A DNA stretch of 64,000 nucleotides from Camellia lanceoleosa (Eukaryota > Streptophyta > Magnoliopsida > Ericales > Theaceae). The notes beneath the pieces are model-generated. The model was not told the origin of the DNA, did no database searches, and worked only from the letters and a program-made list of their open reading frames with translations. Position 1 is the stretch's first letter. Every line of letters starts with the position of its first letter. The position numbers and the translations under genes were made by a program. The stretch spans positions 45,465,932-45,529,931 of the forward strand of contig CM045760.1 of NCBI GenBank assembly GCA_025200525.1, given 5' to 3'. Positions 44,777 to 57,097 of the stretch are shown one piece after another.

Positions 44777-47700
44777 CTGCAAAACTCAACCACATGGCAT
44801 TGGTGTTTTAGTACATCTAAATGGTTCAAACCAAAAACAAAATGTACATGTAAATAGTTAGTTAGGCAGATGTGGTTTGGCAACTACGTCCAAGCCTATT
44901 GTTTTAGAGTGATGCTATTAGCACGCTCTCAATTATTTTAGACCTCTCATTACTTTAGACCCCCACTTATAAATTGTAACATCTTTAAAATTTCTTTTAT
45001 CCCCCAAATAATATCAAAATTATCCTTATAAAAACATTTCACTCATTCAAATGCACACCCTCACACCCCCTACTTCCCAAAAAGTCTCTCAAAATCCTAA
45101 CAAAACTCACGACGGTGAAACCTCCTAAAGTCAGTGGAGAAAATTTGTGGTGATTAAGAAGTTTTTTCTTTACTTCATTATGAGATTTATCAATCTGTTT
45201 GATTTTTTTTTTTTTTTCCTGTTACCTCTTTTCACAAACACAACATAATCCACTTTCATACTTCTCTCATTGGTTTTTTGTCATTTATCCATGGTCTGAC
45301 TATACTTGTATGCTCTCTCTGTGAGCAAAACTGGGTAGGATTTCACTTATCGATTGACTACCCAAAAGTGGTCCAACCTCCTTTGTTTGTCTACTTCTGC
45401 TGCAACTTCGATTATTTGTTCCTGAACAACTAAGAAATGTTTGGTTACCTGTTCCCGAACAAATAAACAATGTTCGGGCTTGTGTTTCCAAATTTCAGTC
45501 ATATATTTGGGAGTTCAATCCCAAAAACATGACGAATAGTTTTTATTTTTTATTTTTTTTACTTTTTTCAAGAAACTTACCCTTACAAAACCTATCTTCT
45601 TTGAGCTAAGAAAGCCATGAAAGTTATGAACATTTTCTAAATTTTTATTGTCGTACTCCTCTTGTCTCATGGAGTTGTTGTTATTGGAAAAACTTCAATG
45701 TAATCAAATGGTTGCCATCGTTACCGTCAGAATATTGGGACCAAAGGGTTTTCAAGATTTTGAGGATGGGTAGGTTTTAAAAGTGGGAATTGAAAAAGAT
45801 GGATGAGTGGTGATGAAAGTATGTGCTCTCATAAACCCTAACTCATGATGTAATAGGTGTGTGGGCTTAATTGTGAGATAAGATATCCCAAAATTATTGA
45901 TGTCCTTTTTAATAATTTTATTTGAGGTTATTATTGTAATAAATAAAAAAAAAAGAACTAAAAAATAAGAGGTCCAAAATAATTGATGGAGTGCTAATTG
46001 TAACACTCTTGTTTTAATGGTAAATTACACTCACCTCCCTTGAGGTTTGAAAAAAATACAATTACCTCCAGAAGTTTGATATAATTATATAAACCTTCTT
46101 TTTAATAAGGTTAAAATGATCAAAACTAATATAAATGATGGGTAGACACTAAAATAAATAAAGGTAAACACCTACATTTGGTAAATAAAGTTAAAACCAC
46201 CTTGAAATTTTTTTTTTTTCTTTTTTCTTTTTTGTCAAGAGAAGGACAAAGAATAGGAAAAAGGAAGTTACATTTGCAATGATAAGACCTGACCTAGGTA
46301 TAACATGTAGTACGGAAGCGCCTCAACCACTAGGCCAACCCTTGGTCTTTTGGGTGTATTTGGTTTGTATTTATAGAATAGTTTTTGAAATAAAAAGTAT
46401 CAAAATTTGTTTGATTTGTCTTTTTTCAAAAATAGTTTTGAAAAATTGTTTTGGGAAAAGAGTTTTAAAAAAAGTGATTGATTTGATATGTATGAGAGAT
46501 AGTGATTTTGGAAATTAGGTAACCAAACAAAATTTTAAATTTTTTTTTGAAAAAATTTATTTAGTTTGATTATCCTTGAAAATTTGTTTGTAGAGAATTT
46601 TTTCCAAATTTTTTTTTTGAAAAACAAACCAAAGAAGGCCAACTTTTCACTTCACTCAAGTTTAATAAAAATTTATAGATTATTGATGATTGTAAACACA
46701 ACGACTAATAATTTTAAATATGTGCTATCAGAGGATGTGCTAAGTATGGAATCTTCTCGTCTCAAAATCTCTATTCCTTCTCCCTAATGCACTTCAACTA
46801 CACAATCTAGTAAAAATGTTCAAATACGAAAATCTCAAAGCACCATGGTGCAGCTGACTGAAATGCATTGGAAATAGAAATTTTAAGGACAGATTATATC
46901 GTGTCATGAAAAAATTGATTTATGAAATTGAATGTGCTCACCTCTACCACAAGAATGTAGCCATCGTCTTCTTCTTCTTGGGTTCCTTTGGGGACAAAAA
47001 TGGGCTCCCCAATGAACCTTCTGCTCCCAACAGACCAAGTGTGGATGGACTTGTTCAAAGTGTTTAGTTTCAGCACTGTGTCGAATGGGAAATGTGGCAA
47101 TGCTTGGCGTGAACCAGAGGTAGTTGCTGCATAAATGTATGTGTTTTTGGCACCTGAGTAGTCTTGATTTATCACTGGGAAATCTGATGCTTTGTTCCAT
47201 TCATTCAATGGCTTCACTGAACATTCTTGGCATTCACCATTTGCTTCCAAGTTGATTGACACCTGCATTAATGTAGACAAATCTAGCTTATACTCTAATT
47301 AACTTAAACCCTCTTTAATTTCTTGGCAATAGATGCAAAGGCCCAAAAATTAGATGACCTTTTGTGATAAATCTTGGGAAAATTCTAAATGTACTGAATT
47401 TGATCATGCAACCCAACACAATTCTCTCACTGAATCGAATCGGATTCTGTGCATGTAGAAGAATGATAAATTTTGTGGGCATATGATTTTGTGTCCTTAA
47501 ATTCCTTCGTTCTTCTGTCCCAATCCACTTTCAACTATTAAATCATGTGTTTGAGATTTATGTATATCGAAATTATATAATTCAATACCTCACAATCTTA
47601 ACCACAGATGGTGACATTCAATAACAAAATTTTGATTTTGAAATGAAACCCACTAAAATAACTTACTAGCCTCATGGTTTGTAAAATAAGTTTTGCAAAT

Positions 47701-50700
47701 TTCATTTGTATGTATCAGTTTATGTACTTACAGAAAAAATATCTAGAAATGTTTCAAAACATGGAATGTTTATATTACAGTATAAATTTAATTCTGAAAA
47801 GCTTTTAAAATTAAAAGAATCAAATTGCTTTGAGTTGATGTGGTGAGTGAGAGAGAGAACCTGAACAAGGTGAGGCAATAAGTTCTCTTCTTTTCGATTC
47901 ATCATGGAAGGGTCTAGTTTACCACTCTGCCAATCATATCCTGTTGCGACACAAACAAAAAAATTATTCTAACATTACCAAAGACGCTAATAAATGTAGT
48001 TTGGGACAAAATAATTTGCTGTCAAAAAATATTTATTTGGGAAATTTATTCATAAATTTCTCTTTATCTACTTATATTCTGCTTAATTCAAATTATTTTC
48101 TTAGGTTCCAATAAGTTTTATAGGTGATATAGTTACCAAAATACCCTAAAAATATTCACATTGACAGTAAATGTTCCATGATGTAAACATTCGCATGGTC
48201 AAATATGAATATTCACATCAAATCTATAAAAAAAAATATGAATGTTCACATCACCAAGTTGCTAAACGTTCAAAAAATATTTATAAAGATAAAATTATCT
48301 ATAAAATACATTAAACATGATAAGTAGGATTTGTTGAATCAAATATCCAAATAATAAGATTTATTGCAATACAAAAATATGTTATGAACTAATTGAGATA
48401 TAAGTATTTGAAAAACGATTTCCTAATAAATCCTCCTACTTATTTTTGAGACAACATTTTTTCTCCCAAAATATAGTAATTCATTACTAAATGCTCAATT
48501 TTGTTGCTAAAAATAAAACAATGTCACTTTTGACAACTAAAATATTTAGTGATTTTTTTCTTAAATTTTTAAAAAATAAAACCTTGATTTGTTGTGGTGA
48601 TAATTAAAACTATGGTAAATTACAAATATACTCCTAAAATTTACTTAAAATATGAATTTCCTATGTGATTATGGAAATTACAAATATCTCTTTATTAAAA
48701 AATTTTATTTGACATAATTAACAAAAAAATAAAATTTCTAACTACTCGCCTATATAACAATAAAATTATATGAATAGTTAATTGAAATATATTTATAACA
48801 TCATTAAAAACTTGAAGGGACATGATGCAATTTACAAAAACACAATAGCCAATCTGCATTTTAAGAAAACCTCATGGTGTATATTTATAATTCACCTCAA
48901 AACTATTGCACAAAAAATAAACTAGAGGGACCACGTATATAACTTATCCATTATTTTTTTTGAATAAATTATAAATACAACTTTTGAGATTTGCTTAAAA
49001 TACAAATTATTCCTTATGGTTTGAAAAATTACAAATATTTCCTTATTAATTTTTTTTTTCTTTAATAGAATTAATTGAAAAAATAAAATTTCTAATTACT
49101 CTCCTATACAATAATAAAATTACTTAAATTATTAATTAAAATAAAATTTTGACATCATTAAAAACTGTTAATTGACTTGATGATTTATTAATAAAAAGGA
49201 TTATTTGCTATGAAATTTGAAATTTCAAGAGGCGAGATATAATTTTTAGAATTACAGAGAACAATTTATATTTTAAGCAAATCTCAGGAGTATATTTGTA
49301 ATTTGTCTTATTTTTTTGAATTTTAGAAGAAAATTACCGAACATTTTCTGGAAGTTGAACCAGCGGTAAGAGCAAACACTGGCTTGAATGTGAATTTGAG
49401 AATTGGCATAGTCATCTTCTCTGTTTTCAAAAGCATTGCCAACATGAAGAACCCACATCTGGGAAGGAGCTTCAATAGGGACTCTCCAATCTCTCTCATT
49501 GCCATTGTTGAGTTCATTACTAGTAGGAGGAGAGCGAGGGAGCAAATAAATGGGAGAAGTAGGTTTGCTAGGGTTCACTGCCAATGCCGATATCATCGGC
49601 GACAACCCAAACACTGCTGCCATTGATCCTGCACTAGGAATGCTATGAACTCAGAAAAAATAAAAAATAAATAAAAATATTACATATAAATTATTCAAAA
49701 TTTAAATTGTGTAGATTAGATTCACTGTTAATAGGAACCTTAATTTCCACCTTAAACTCACTTTCTCGATAAATTTATGGGCATTTTTTATGAGTTGGTA
49801 TCTTTTTCTATCTGGGATAAGGGTTATGCTTCTCTTAAGTTCAAGTTCAAATTTATCGGGTTCATGAGCTCCACTACGGATTTCATTTCGATGATTTAAA
49901 CTATTGGTTTTTATAAGCCTTTTGTGTATCTTATCTGTGAAAAAAAATTAAGTCCGTCCGATAATCGTAACATTTTTCATTTCATTATGTTTTTTTTTTT
50001 CAAAAAATATAATTGACAAGTGTTCTTTTTTAAAAATAACTGTCTATCGTTAATGAATCAATTTGATTTTTCTTGTGAACGATCAATACAGAATGACTAA
50101 CAAAATGAACAAATTAGATCATCAAAATAGAATTTGTAATAAGATTCACATGTCCATCTAAACGATTTAGGAAGAAGATTTTCTTCAATTGGTAATTCTC
50201 CCAAGTAGAGCGTATGGTTGACTATTGGTAGGCTCACTACGGACCTAAATCAATGATTTGAATTATTTATTTTATAAGATTATCTGAAAAATTTGTAATG
50301 ATTCAGACCCCTTACAAAATATTACTTCCACAACCCCCACTCACTTGTGATTAATCCAAATAAGATAGAGAAAAAAAAAAAATATATATATATAAATACA
50401 TCATTGGTTCACATTACTGTGGGGGTAGTGAGGGTCTCCCCAAAAGGAGATCCCAAACATTATTCATAAAAAATATCATTTATGCAAAAAAATTAAATTG
50501 ATTATACAATGCAATTATTGCCACATGATCAAATTGTATTATTTTTTTAAAAAATAAATGACAAGTATAATTTTGAGAATAAATGTATCTGTTTTTCAAA
50601 ATCAACAATTCAAATCATCAAACCAAATTCTAGCCCAATGAAAATACAACAACTCGCTCTTCAACCAAAGAGAATCTCAATACTTATATTTTTATCCAAG

Positions 50701-53700
50701 GAAATATCATGATACACATCCTTCTAGGAGTGCATACCATATGAACATGTTACATGTTTTTGTAGTATGTGTTACATATTTTTTTTGATAAATGTTATAT
50801 ATTTTTCTATAAGAGTTACAACAATTTGTCATAGAGAAATGAAATTACGCATTTTGTGATAATATTGCACATTTTAAAGTAATGTTATATATTTTTTTAT
50901 CTAAACATTTTCTAACTACAAAATATGTAATAATATCACAAAATACATAACATTACTATAAAAATGCCTAACTTTAATTTTCAACCACAAATTGTCATAA
51001 CTCTTATCAGAAAAATATATAATATTTATCATAAAAATACGTAATACATATAATAAAAACAGATAATAAGGTACATATAATACACACCCATTAAAGATTA
51101 TGTACCATAAGATTTCCCTTTTATCAAATAGTGTTTTTGCTTGTGTGTATGTTAAACTATTAATTACCAGTTATATCAAGCTTGATGCGATTGCCAAATA
51201 ATATGTAATGAGAGTCTGTAAATGCCCAGTCGTGGATCATTAGGTGATCTGGGATGTTGAATTCTTTCTTCTGTACCATCTTAAAATTTGAATCAAATTC
51301 TGCAAAAATAAATAAATAAATTGAATTATTGAGTGAGAAACAAAAAATTATACTTTTCATTCAAGCCAAGGGTACTGCGGTCATTTTTCAAATATTTTTT
51401 AACAAGCATCATACCCTTCAAAAAATACAAGGTAAGAATTGATTATGAGTTTATATCCTCTCATATCAGATATGATCCGCAGATATGATACGTCATGCTT
51501 TATGTGTGAGAGAGAGTTATGTTCATAATCAAATTTTAGGGTAAACTACCAATAGGTCCTACTTTGGAGACTTATTACCCAATAGGTCCTACTTTGGAGA
51601 CTTATTACCCATGAAGTCCTATTTGATAAATTTATTAAGTGATAAAGATAAATTTATCAGTCTTTTTTTTTTATGAAAAAATTTATAGTGATAAATTTAT
51701 CAGTCTCTTTATTTTTATGAATAAATTTATAGTGATAAATTTATTAATCTCTTATTTTTATAGTGTTAAATTTATTAGTTAGGACCTGTAAGTAAATAAG
51801 TCTAATTAATAGGACCTACATGTAAGTACCCCCAAATTTTATGCACTAAAAAAATTTGAATAAATTATACCGGTGGTTCCTACATTTTATTTGTTGTATC
51901 ATTTTGGTCCTTATATTTTTAATTAGCTCAATCTTGATCCGTAATTTTAAATTTTGTGTTAATTTGGTCCAATTGATAATGCCATTAGCATTTTTGACAG
52001 AAAATAGTCATTGAATTGGTTGAAGTTAACTCACTAATTTGAGCAACTTTATAATTTTGCTTTTACAAATATGATACATGCCACTTATATGTATATTTTT
52101 TATATATATAAAAAAAATACTAAGTTGTAATCAATTGTACTAAATTGAAATATAGTCATAAATTTAGAATCAAAATTAAATCAATTAAAATTATAAGAAT
52201 TAAAATAACATAAAGAATAAAATATCAGAACTAATGTAATAATTTGCCATAAAAAAAAAATTGGGTAAACTACCAATAGGTCCTAATAATTGGACTTAAT
52301 TCCCATTAAGTCCTATTGAAAATAAGTCTTGATAAAATTGTAGTTAAAAATAATTTTTTTTGTGACAATTTTTTACATACGTCGCTAAAAATTGACAATT
52401 AATGACTTTTTTTTGTTATGATTTTTATAAATTGTCACTAAAACTTGCAATTAGTAACTTTTTTTATGACAAATTTTTCCCATAGAACCTATTAGGCAAT
52501 AAATTCACTTATTAGGACCTACGTATAAGTACCCAAAAAAATTACTTGATATATACAAGTGAGTGTTATATGTATATTGGTTCACACGGGGCCCTCGGTC
52601 AGAAATATATGAAGAGAACATGTGTGTTTGTAACATTAGTTTAAATTAAATAAAATGAAAATGTTGTACACAAATTGATTTTTTAGTAAATTTTCTTGTC
52701 ACTGGCTAGAGATAAAGATAATAAATGTTATATGTATTTATTAGAAAATTCTAATAAACAGCTCTTTAAAATAAGTATATCATATGTACTTTTAATTATA
52801 TAAGTTTTTATTTAGTTATGACTAATTTTTTTCTTTAATTATGACCTTATTTTAGTTTTGACTCGTGAATTCTTTAATTATGCCTTATGCTATGTTTAAT
52901 TATGACATTTTTTTTCTTCTTTTTTTTAGTTATAACTCAGAAAATTAAAGTTAGGTCATTTTTCTTTTTAATTGTAAGGTGCATATGAAAGGTGTGCACC
53001 ATAGTGTTTTTTTGTATTTATTAGTGCAAGTTTTATAACCAAATTTTATATTAAAAAAATTTACTTATATATAACATCACACTATATAAATGCGTTGATC
53101 ATTTTTTTTTTTAAGGAATAGGATCCTTCCCGTCAAAATTTGAATTGGAGGGCATCGTTTGCACCAAGGATCTTTAAGAGTTTTTTTTTTCTAAAGTTTT
53201 ATAAAGTGGTATATTGTATGATTGAGATTTAATGCTAAAAAATTGATGTAACTTATCATTAAATCTCAACCCTTGCTCCATTGTTTGGGGTAGTGGGACC
53301 CATTACAGGTCCTGGTTTGATGATTTAAATAATTTATTTTGTCGGACACTTCATGTATTTTATCCAAAAAAAAATTAGGTCGATCTGGTAAATATAACTT
53401 GTTCAATTTATTGCATTTGTTATATAGAAAAAAAATGTATGGTTTATTTTTAAAAACATAATTTTCGTCCATTTTTTAGGTGAAAAATACAGTAAATGAA
53501 CAGGTTACAATTATCAGATTGATCTAATTTTTTGTATGGAAAAAATACATAAAGTGATCAACAAAATGAATAATTAAGATTATTAAAATGAAATCTGCAG
53601 TGAGTCTCACGGATCCAAATAGCATCCTCCAATCCAAATTTTACAGTGGAAGGGAACGGCCTCCTTTTGGATGTCAAATTTTCTATCAAATAAATAACTA

Positions 53701-56700
53701 AATGTCTCATATGGGTGTAGAGTCTATAATTTTATGAACTCTACACCTATGTGAGACATTTAATTATTTATTTAATAAAAAATTTAAAACATATAACATT
53801 TTTCTTGTTATTATAATCAGGTGCATTCCTTGTCAACAACATTACTTTTGTCATTATTTATAGGCTGCATTTACTTTGTAAAATTGTATTTACATAATAT
53901 AAACATAAAATTGTATTTAGTGCTTTGCCCACTTCACTTTCCCACATGATATGCTAGAAGGAAGCCAATATTTACTTCTTAGTCAATTCTATACTTAAAA
54001 AAGGAAGGAAGAAATTTAGAAACACAAGAGACAGAAGGATTGCACAATAATTAAGGATACTTATTAATTATATTTATTTATAGGTCTTAATTGATAAATT
54101 TATTATTATAAATTTAATCATAAAAATAAGAAAGATTGATAACTTTATTAATAGGACTTAATAGATAATAAGTTTTAAACTAAAATCTATCGATAATTTA
54201 TCCCCATAATTATTGGGTATTGTCAAAGTAGTATGTAATGTTATTTGTTTTGTGATCTAAATTAATGGCGTAATGAGAAATCTTACTATGAGATCTCATG
54301 TAACTCCCCCTTACTAGTTAGGAATGAGGAATGACTCGCTTGGAATTTTTTTAAAAATTGATTTTTTAAATATTTTTTGATATTATACACAAAAAAACCT
54401 TGTAAAAAAATAAAAATAATGAATTGACTTGTTATAATGACTTTTTGGCTTGAACATCGTCTTCCCAAACAATGATACACCAACATAATTATTATAGAGG
54501 GAATCATGTGACTAATAATTTCAATAATATCACATTTATATCACTTTGGATGAGGCTTTTTTATAATTTTTTTTTTTTTTCATGCATCATTTTCTTATCA
54601 GAAATGCTATGTATCTACAAAATATCTACAAAGTGTAAATTAAAATTTAGTGTAGTCTAAGTCACATGCAAAATAAATTAAAATATATATATATATATAT
54701 ATTTAAGCGAAAACAATTCATAGCAATTGCATTTTTAAGAAGGTACAAGTCTAAACAAGTGAAAATTGTGTCATATGCCATTACTTTCACTTGCACTATA
54801 CACATGTTCACTTATAGCATCATAAAAATACAATTATTTTAAATATTTTTTTCTTAAATTTTGGGAGAGACATGTTACTCACCATAGAAGGTAAAGTGAC
54901 TGCAAGGGAGCAGCATATCCTCTGCATTGCATGACAGGATAAGAAGTCTATCTCTACCTGCATCTATTTTATAATGGGATAACAACCGCTTCGGTGGCAT
55001 GTTAAACACTCCTGTCCAAGTTATAGCCCCCCAAAAAAACAAATTCAATAATATAATATTTTTTTATCAAAAAAATGACTTAATATTTTACATATCTAAT
55101 AATAAGTTATGATATCATGATTTTTTTTTGTTTTGTTAGGGATACATCTACAATGATCTTATTTTGACAATATAACAGTCTAGATTTGAAGTTGAAGTAA
55201 AATGATAGGCCTTGTTTGATTTATTTTTCAGAAAAATTTTTGAGAAAAATTCTCAACAAACAAATTTTGAATAATCAAACTAAACAAATTTTTTCGAAAA
55301 AAATCTCAAAATTTTGTTTGGTTACCTACTTTCCAAAATCACTCACTCTCTCACACACACATCAAATCAATCACTTTTTTAAAACTCTTTCTCCAAAATA
55401 ATTTTCCAAAACTATTTCTGAAAAAAGACAAACCAAACAAACTTTCGTACTTTTTATCTCAAAAACTACTCTACAAACACAAATATTTTTTGTAGTTTAA
55501 GAAAAAAGAGAAAATGTTTAAGGCTTTCATAAATCTTTCACCACTCAACCTATGTGATCTGATAAGTGTCAGTTTTTGATTGATTCTATATATATGAGAT
55601 CTACCATCTTTACCACATCTTTGTGGATGCATTTGTAGGCCCAAGGATTCCCTGTCTCCAAATATTTCTGTCCCCCTGTCCCACATCATTCACAATCATT
55701 AGATATGTCTTGAGATTCTCAAATCTTGAGATTCTCATATGATCCAACGGTTATGAGTAATTTGAGACAGAGGGACATGAATATTTGAGAACAGGGGATC
55801 CTTGCTCCGTTTGTAGGTGCAAAATGTGAGTTTTTAATATTATTAAAATAAAATAAAAAAATTGAGATATTTTGATATTTTATTTTATTTTTAAATTGAA
55901 ATTGTCAAATTATATAAATGGATGACATATAATTTAAAAAAACACAACAAAATCAGAAGGAAAAAGGAAAAAAAAAACTATGACAGAGGGTAAGATATGG
56001 TCCTAAAAGCAAACGCCCATCATCAAGTTTGTCTGCATATTAAAAAACAATTCATAATGTAATACATACCATATAGAATCGGTTTCAACAATGTTGCAGC
56101 CACATCCCAGAAACCACCCTTCAATTCTCCAGCCATCTCCGACTCGCCGCTACCATCACCTCCACCACCGCCATCACCGTCATCATCGATCACATCAAAC
56201 TTTCCTATGGTGTCCAAACTCCTTGAATCAATCTCATAAGGATCACCACCCTCCCACAAGCAAAACAGCCTCTCTCCCCACCCCAACACACTAGTATTCG
56301 CAACATTTTTCATTACCTTAGTGTTCCCAACCATCTTTCCACCTTTCAAGACCGAGAACGGACCGCGGTGCGTGAACCGCCACCTCCCGGTGAGTGGGTC
56401 TCGCTCCTCGGTCTGAGCCTCAGTCTTGATGTACTTAGCCATAAATTTGACCTCTCCTTTGACCCCATCAATTGTGAAAGCTCTAAGGTACCCATGACCG
56501 TCTAGGGGGTGCACTGTGGAGCCGTGGTCATCGGTGAACACCCCCGGCCCAGTGAGATAATAGGTCCCGCACGGGAAGTCCGGTGGGACCGCTCCATCAA
56601 CAACACGAAGGGTGATCGGATCAGCGGTTTCTGACCGTTGTGACACAAAGAGAAATTGGTAGTCCCAAAATGCGGCCACCTTGTCATCGACGTTTTGGGT

Positions 56701-56841
56701 TGAAATTACGTCCCCCGGGGCGGTGATTGAGATGGCTCGGGATATTTTAGCAGGAAAAGAAACTTTGTTCGCCGGCGGTGATTTAGCCGGAGATGCTGGG
56801 AATATTGGTGGTGGGATGATATGGCAGGATTTGGCCTGCAT
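44612..56841 (-). CDS. CCD7: Carotenoid cleavage dioxygenase 7 (strigolactone biosynthesis)
   Basis: CCD7 (MAX3/RMS5/D17/HTD1 family) is a plastid non-haem iron dioxygenase that cleaves 9-cis-beta-carotene. CCD8 then makes carlactone, the strigolactone precursor. Seven exons, all with GT-AG borders and compatible phases: 56841-56070, 55011-54883, 51299-51168, 49628-49338, 47940-47861, 47262-46942, 44776-44612. They total 1890 nt, 629 residues, close to the family norm, with no internal stop. Signature segments are FVSQRSET, TDDHGSTVHPLDGHGYLRAF, RFTHRGPFSVLKGGK, NTKVMKNVANTSVL and SRRFIGEPIFVPKG. The iron ligands are His270 (SHYKID), His323 (MIHDWAF), His406 (VLHVGNAFE) and His616 (GFHGFW). 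The N-terminus is Ser/Pro/Ala-rich, fitting a transit peptide. CCD8 and NCED lack these signatures. Introns of 0.6-3.6 kb are loaded with transposons. Confidence 0.96.
44907..46008. mobile_element. Non-autonomous hAT-type element in CCD7 intron 6
   Basis: It is flanked by a perfect 8-bp duplication, TTGTTTTA (44899-44906 and 46009-46016). The ends are inverted: GAGTGATGCTATTAGCAC and GAGTGTTACAATTAGCAC, with similarity running on about 45 bp (TCAATTATTTTAGACCTCTCAT against TCAATTATTTTGGACCTCTTAT). It is 1.1 kb long with no transposase. The 8-bp duplication places it in the hAT superfamily. Confidence 0.82.
46353..46640 (+). mobile_element. MITE copy 1 (CCD7 intron 6), inverted partner of 55208-55488
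   Basis: About 290 bp match the reverse complement of 55208-55488 along the whole length. Shared segments include TTGTCTTTTTTCA, AGTGATTGATTTGAT and AGGTAACCAAACAAAATTTT. The ends are weakly inverted around TTTGGTTTG and CAAACCAAAG. The target-site duplication is unclear. Confidence 0.7.
46942..47262 (-). CDS. CCD7: CCD7 exon 6
   Basis: Residues 469-575: VSINLEANGECQECSVKPLN, then ASDFPVIN, ALPHFPFDTV, SRRFIGEPIFVPKG and DDGYILVVE. The acceptor is AATGCAG and the donor is GAG/GTGAGC. Phase 0 at both ends. Confidence 0.95.
47861..47940 (-). CDS. CCD7: CCD7 exon 5
   Basis: Residues 442-468: YDWQSGKLDPSMMN, then ENLLPHLVQ. The acceptor is GCAACAG, and the donor CAG/GTTCTC is a weaker form than the others. 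The exon ends in phase 0. Confidence 0.92.
48614..49310. repeat. Two direct MITE-like copies in CCD7 intron 4
   Basis: Copies at about 48614-48900 and 48966-49310 share GAATTT/ATGATTTATGG-style blocks and TAAAATTTCTAATTACTC-like text. Both begin like TAAATTACAAATATA and end like TATATTTGTAATTTG, an inverted version. The second ends about 30 bp from the exon 4 donor. Confidence 0.55.
49338..49628 (-). CDS. CCD7: CCD7 exon 4
   Basis: Residues 345-441 plus one base: MAAVFGLSPMISALAVNPSK through ASVCSYRWFNFQKMFG. It contains iron ligand His406 (VLHVGNAFE). The acceptor is CTAGTGCAG and the donor is TTCG/GTAATT. A MITE ends within about 30 bp of this donor. Confidence 0.95.
49876..50160. repeat. 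Foldback element in CCD7 intron 3
   Basis: The left arm (GATTTCATTTCGATGATTTAAA near 49878) is an imperfect inverted repeat of the right arm (CATCAAAATAGAATTTGTAAT near 50123). The arms resemble those of 53310-53612 and 58050-58345. The edges are approximate. Confidence 0.45.
51168..51299 (-). CDS. CCD7: CCD7 exon 3
   Basis: Residues 301-344 plus one base: EFDSNFKMVQKKEF, then MIHDWAFTDSHYILFGNR. It contains iron ligand His323. The acceptor is TTTTTGCAG and the donor is AACTG/GTAATT. Confidence 0.95.
51539..51832. mobile_element. Mutator-like MITE A in CCD7 intron 2
   Basis: It begins GGGTAAACTACCAATAGGTCC and ends AGGACCTACATGTAAGTACC, inverted ends sharing AGGTCCTA/TAGGACCT. A 9-bp duplication, CAAATTTTA, flanks it (51530-51538 and 51833-51841). 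A 30-bp segment (start AATAGGTCCTACTTTGG) is exactly duplicated in tandem at 51551-51580 and 51581-51610. Confidence 0.7.
52263..52534. mobile_element. Mutator-like MITE B in CCD7 intron 2
   Basis: It has the same ends as MITE A (GGGTAAACTACCAATAGGTC and ACGTATAAGTACCC) and 9-bp flanks AAAAAAATT (52254-52262 and 52535-52543). The flanks are low complexity, so taken alone they are weak. Shared ends and size with MITE A support the call. Confidence 0.65.
53290..53625. repeat. Foldback element in CCD7 intron 2
   Basis: GGTTTGATGATTTAAATAATTTATTTTGTCGG near the left end pairs with CAACAAAATGAATAATTAAGATTATTAAAAT near the right end in inverse orientation, and CACTTCATGTATTTTATCC pairs with ATGGAAAAAATACATAAAGTG. 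The arms resemble the foldbacks at 49876 and 58035. Confidence 0.55.
54683..54702. repeat. (AT)n microsatellite in CCD7 intron 2
   Basis: About ten AT dinucleotides in a row, a likely length-variable site. Confidence 0.85.
54883..55011 (-). CDS. CCD7: CCD7 exon 2
   Basis: Residues 258-300 plus one base: VFNMPPKRLLSHYKID, then LLILSCNAEDMLLP. It contains the first iron ligand, His270. The acceptor is GGACAG and the donor is TATG/GTGAGT. Confidence 0.95.
55208..55488 (-). mobile_element. MITE copy 2 (CCD7 intron 1), inverted partner of 46353-46640
   Basis: The reverse complement matches 46353-46640 along its length. It starts GCCTTGTTTGATTTATTTTT. With copy 1 in the opposite orientation, the pair brackets exons 2-6. 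Confidence 0.7.
56070..56841 (-). CDS. CCD7: CCD7 exon 1
   Basis: Residues 1-257 plus one base. ATG at 56839-56841 is the first Met in the frame. It carries the presumed transit peptide, the N-terminal signature and an Asp/Gly-rich loop near residue 230 (DDDGDGGGGGDGSGES) that varies in the family. The donor is CTATATG/GTATGT. Confidence 0.95.
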
Positions 56842-56922
56842 TTTTGGACCGAGTGAGGGAGTTGTTTGTTTGGAATATGAATGAGGGTGGCAGTAATGCG
56901 AGTGATGAAATGTGACACGAGA

Positions 56923-56930
56923 TATATATA
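56923..56930 (-). promoter_or_regulatory. Candidate CCD7 TATA box
   Basis: TATATATA (reads the same on both strands) lies about 85 bp upstream of the CCD7 ATG. A second candidate, TTTATATAG on the minus strand, is just upstream at about 56938-56946. The implied 5' UTR is about 50 nt. Confidence 0.4.
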
Positions 56931-57097
56931 GTGATTCTATATAAATTAAACAAATATATTAAATTTGTATATAGAATACCTAGTTGCATCGAAATTATTA
57001 AAAGACAAAATACCTACTAAAAAAATGATATGTATCTACTCAATTGAAATGTACATTTAAAGTTTGTGGCTTACAACTTACGAGCCAGATTTATAAT

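Noticed and set aside
56091..56294. His-rich frame opposite CCD7 exon 1
   Set aside because: It is the reverse-strand shadow of the Asp/Gly-rich loop of CCD7.
44612..56841. CCD8, CCD4, CCD1 or NCED as the identity of the dioxygenase gene
   Set aside because: The text STVHPLDGHGYLRAF, THRGPFSVLKGGK and the exon 2-7 sequences match CCD7, and no other carotenoid dioxygenase that I know shares them.
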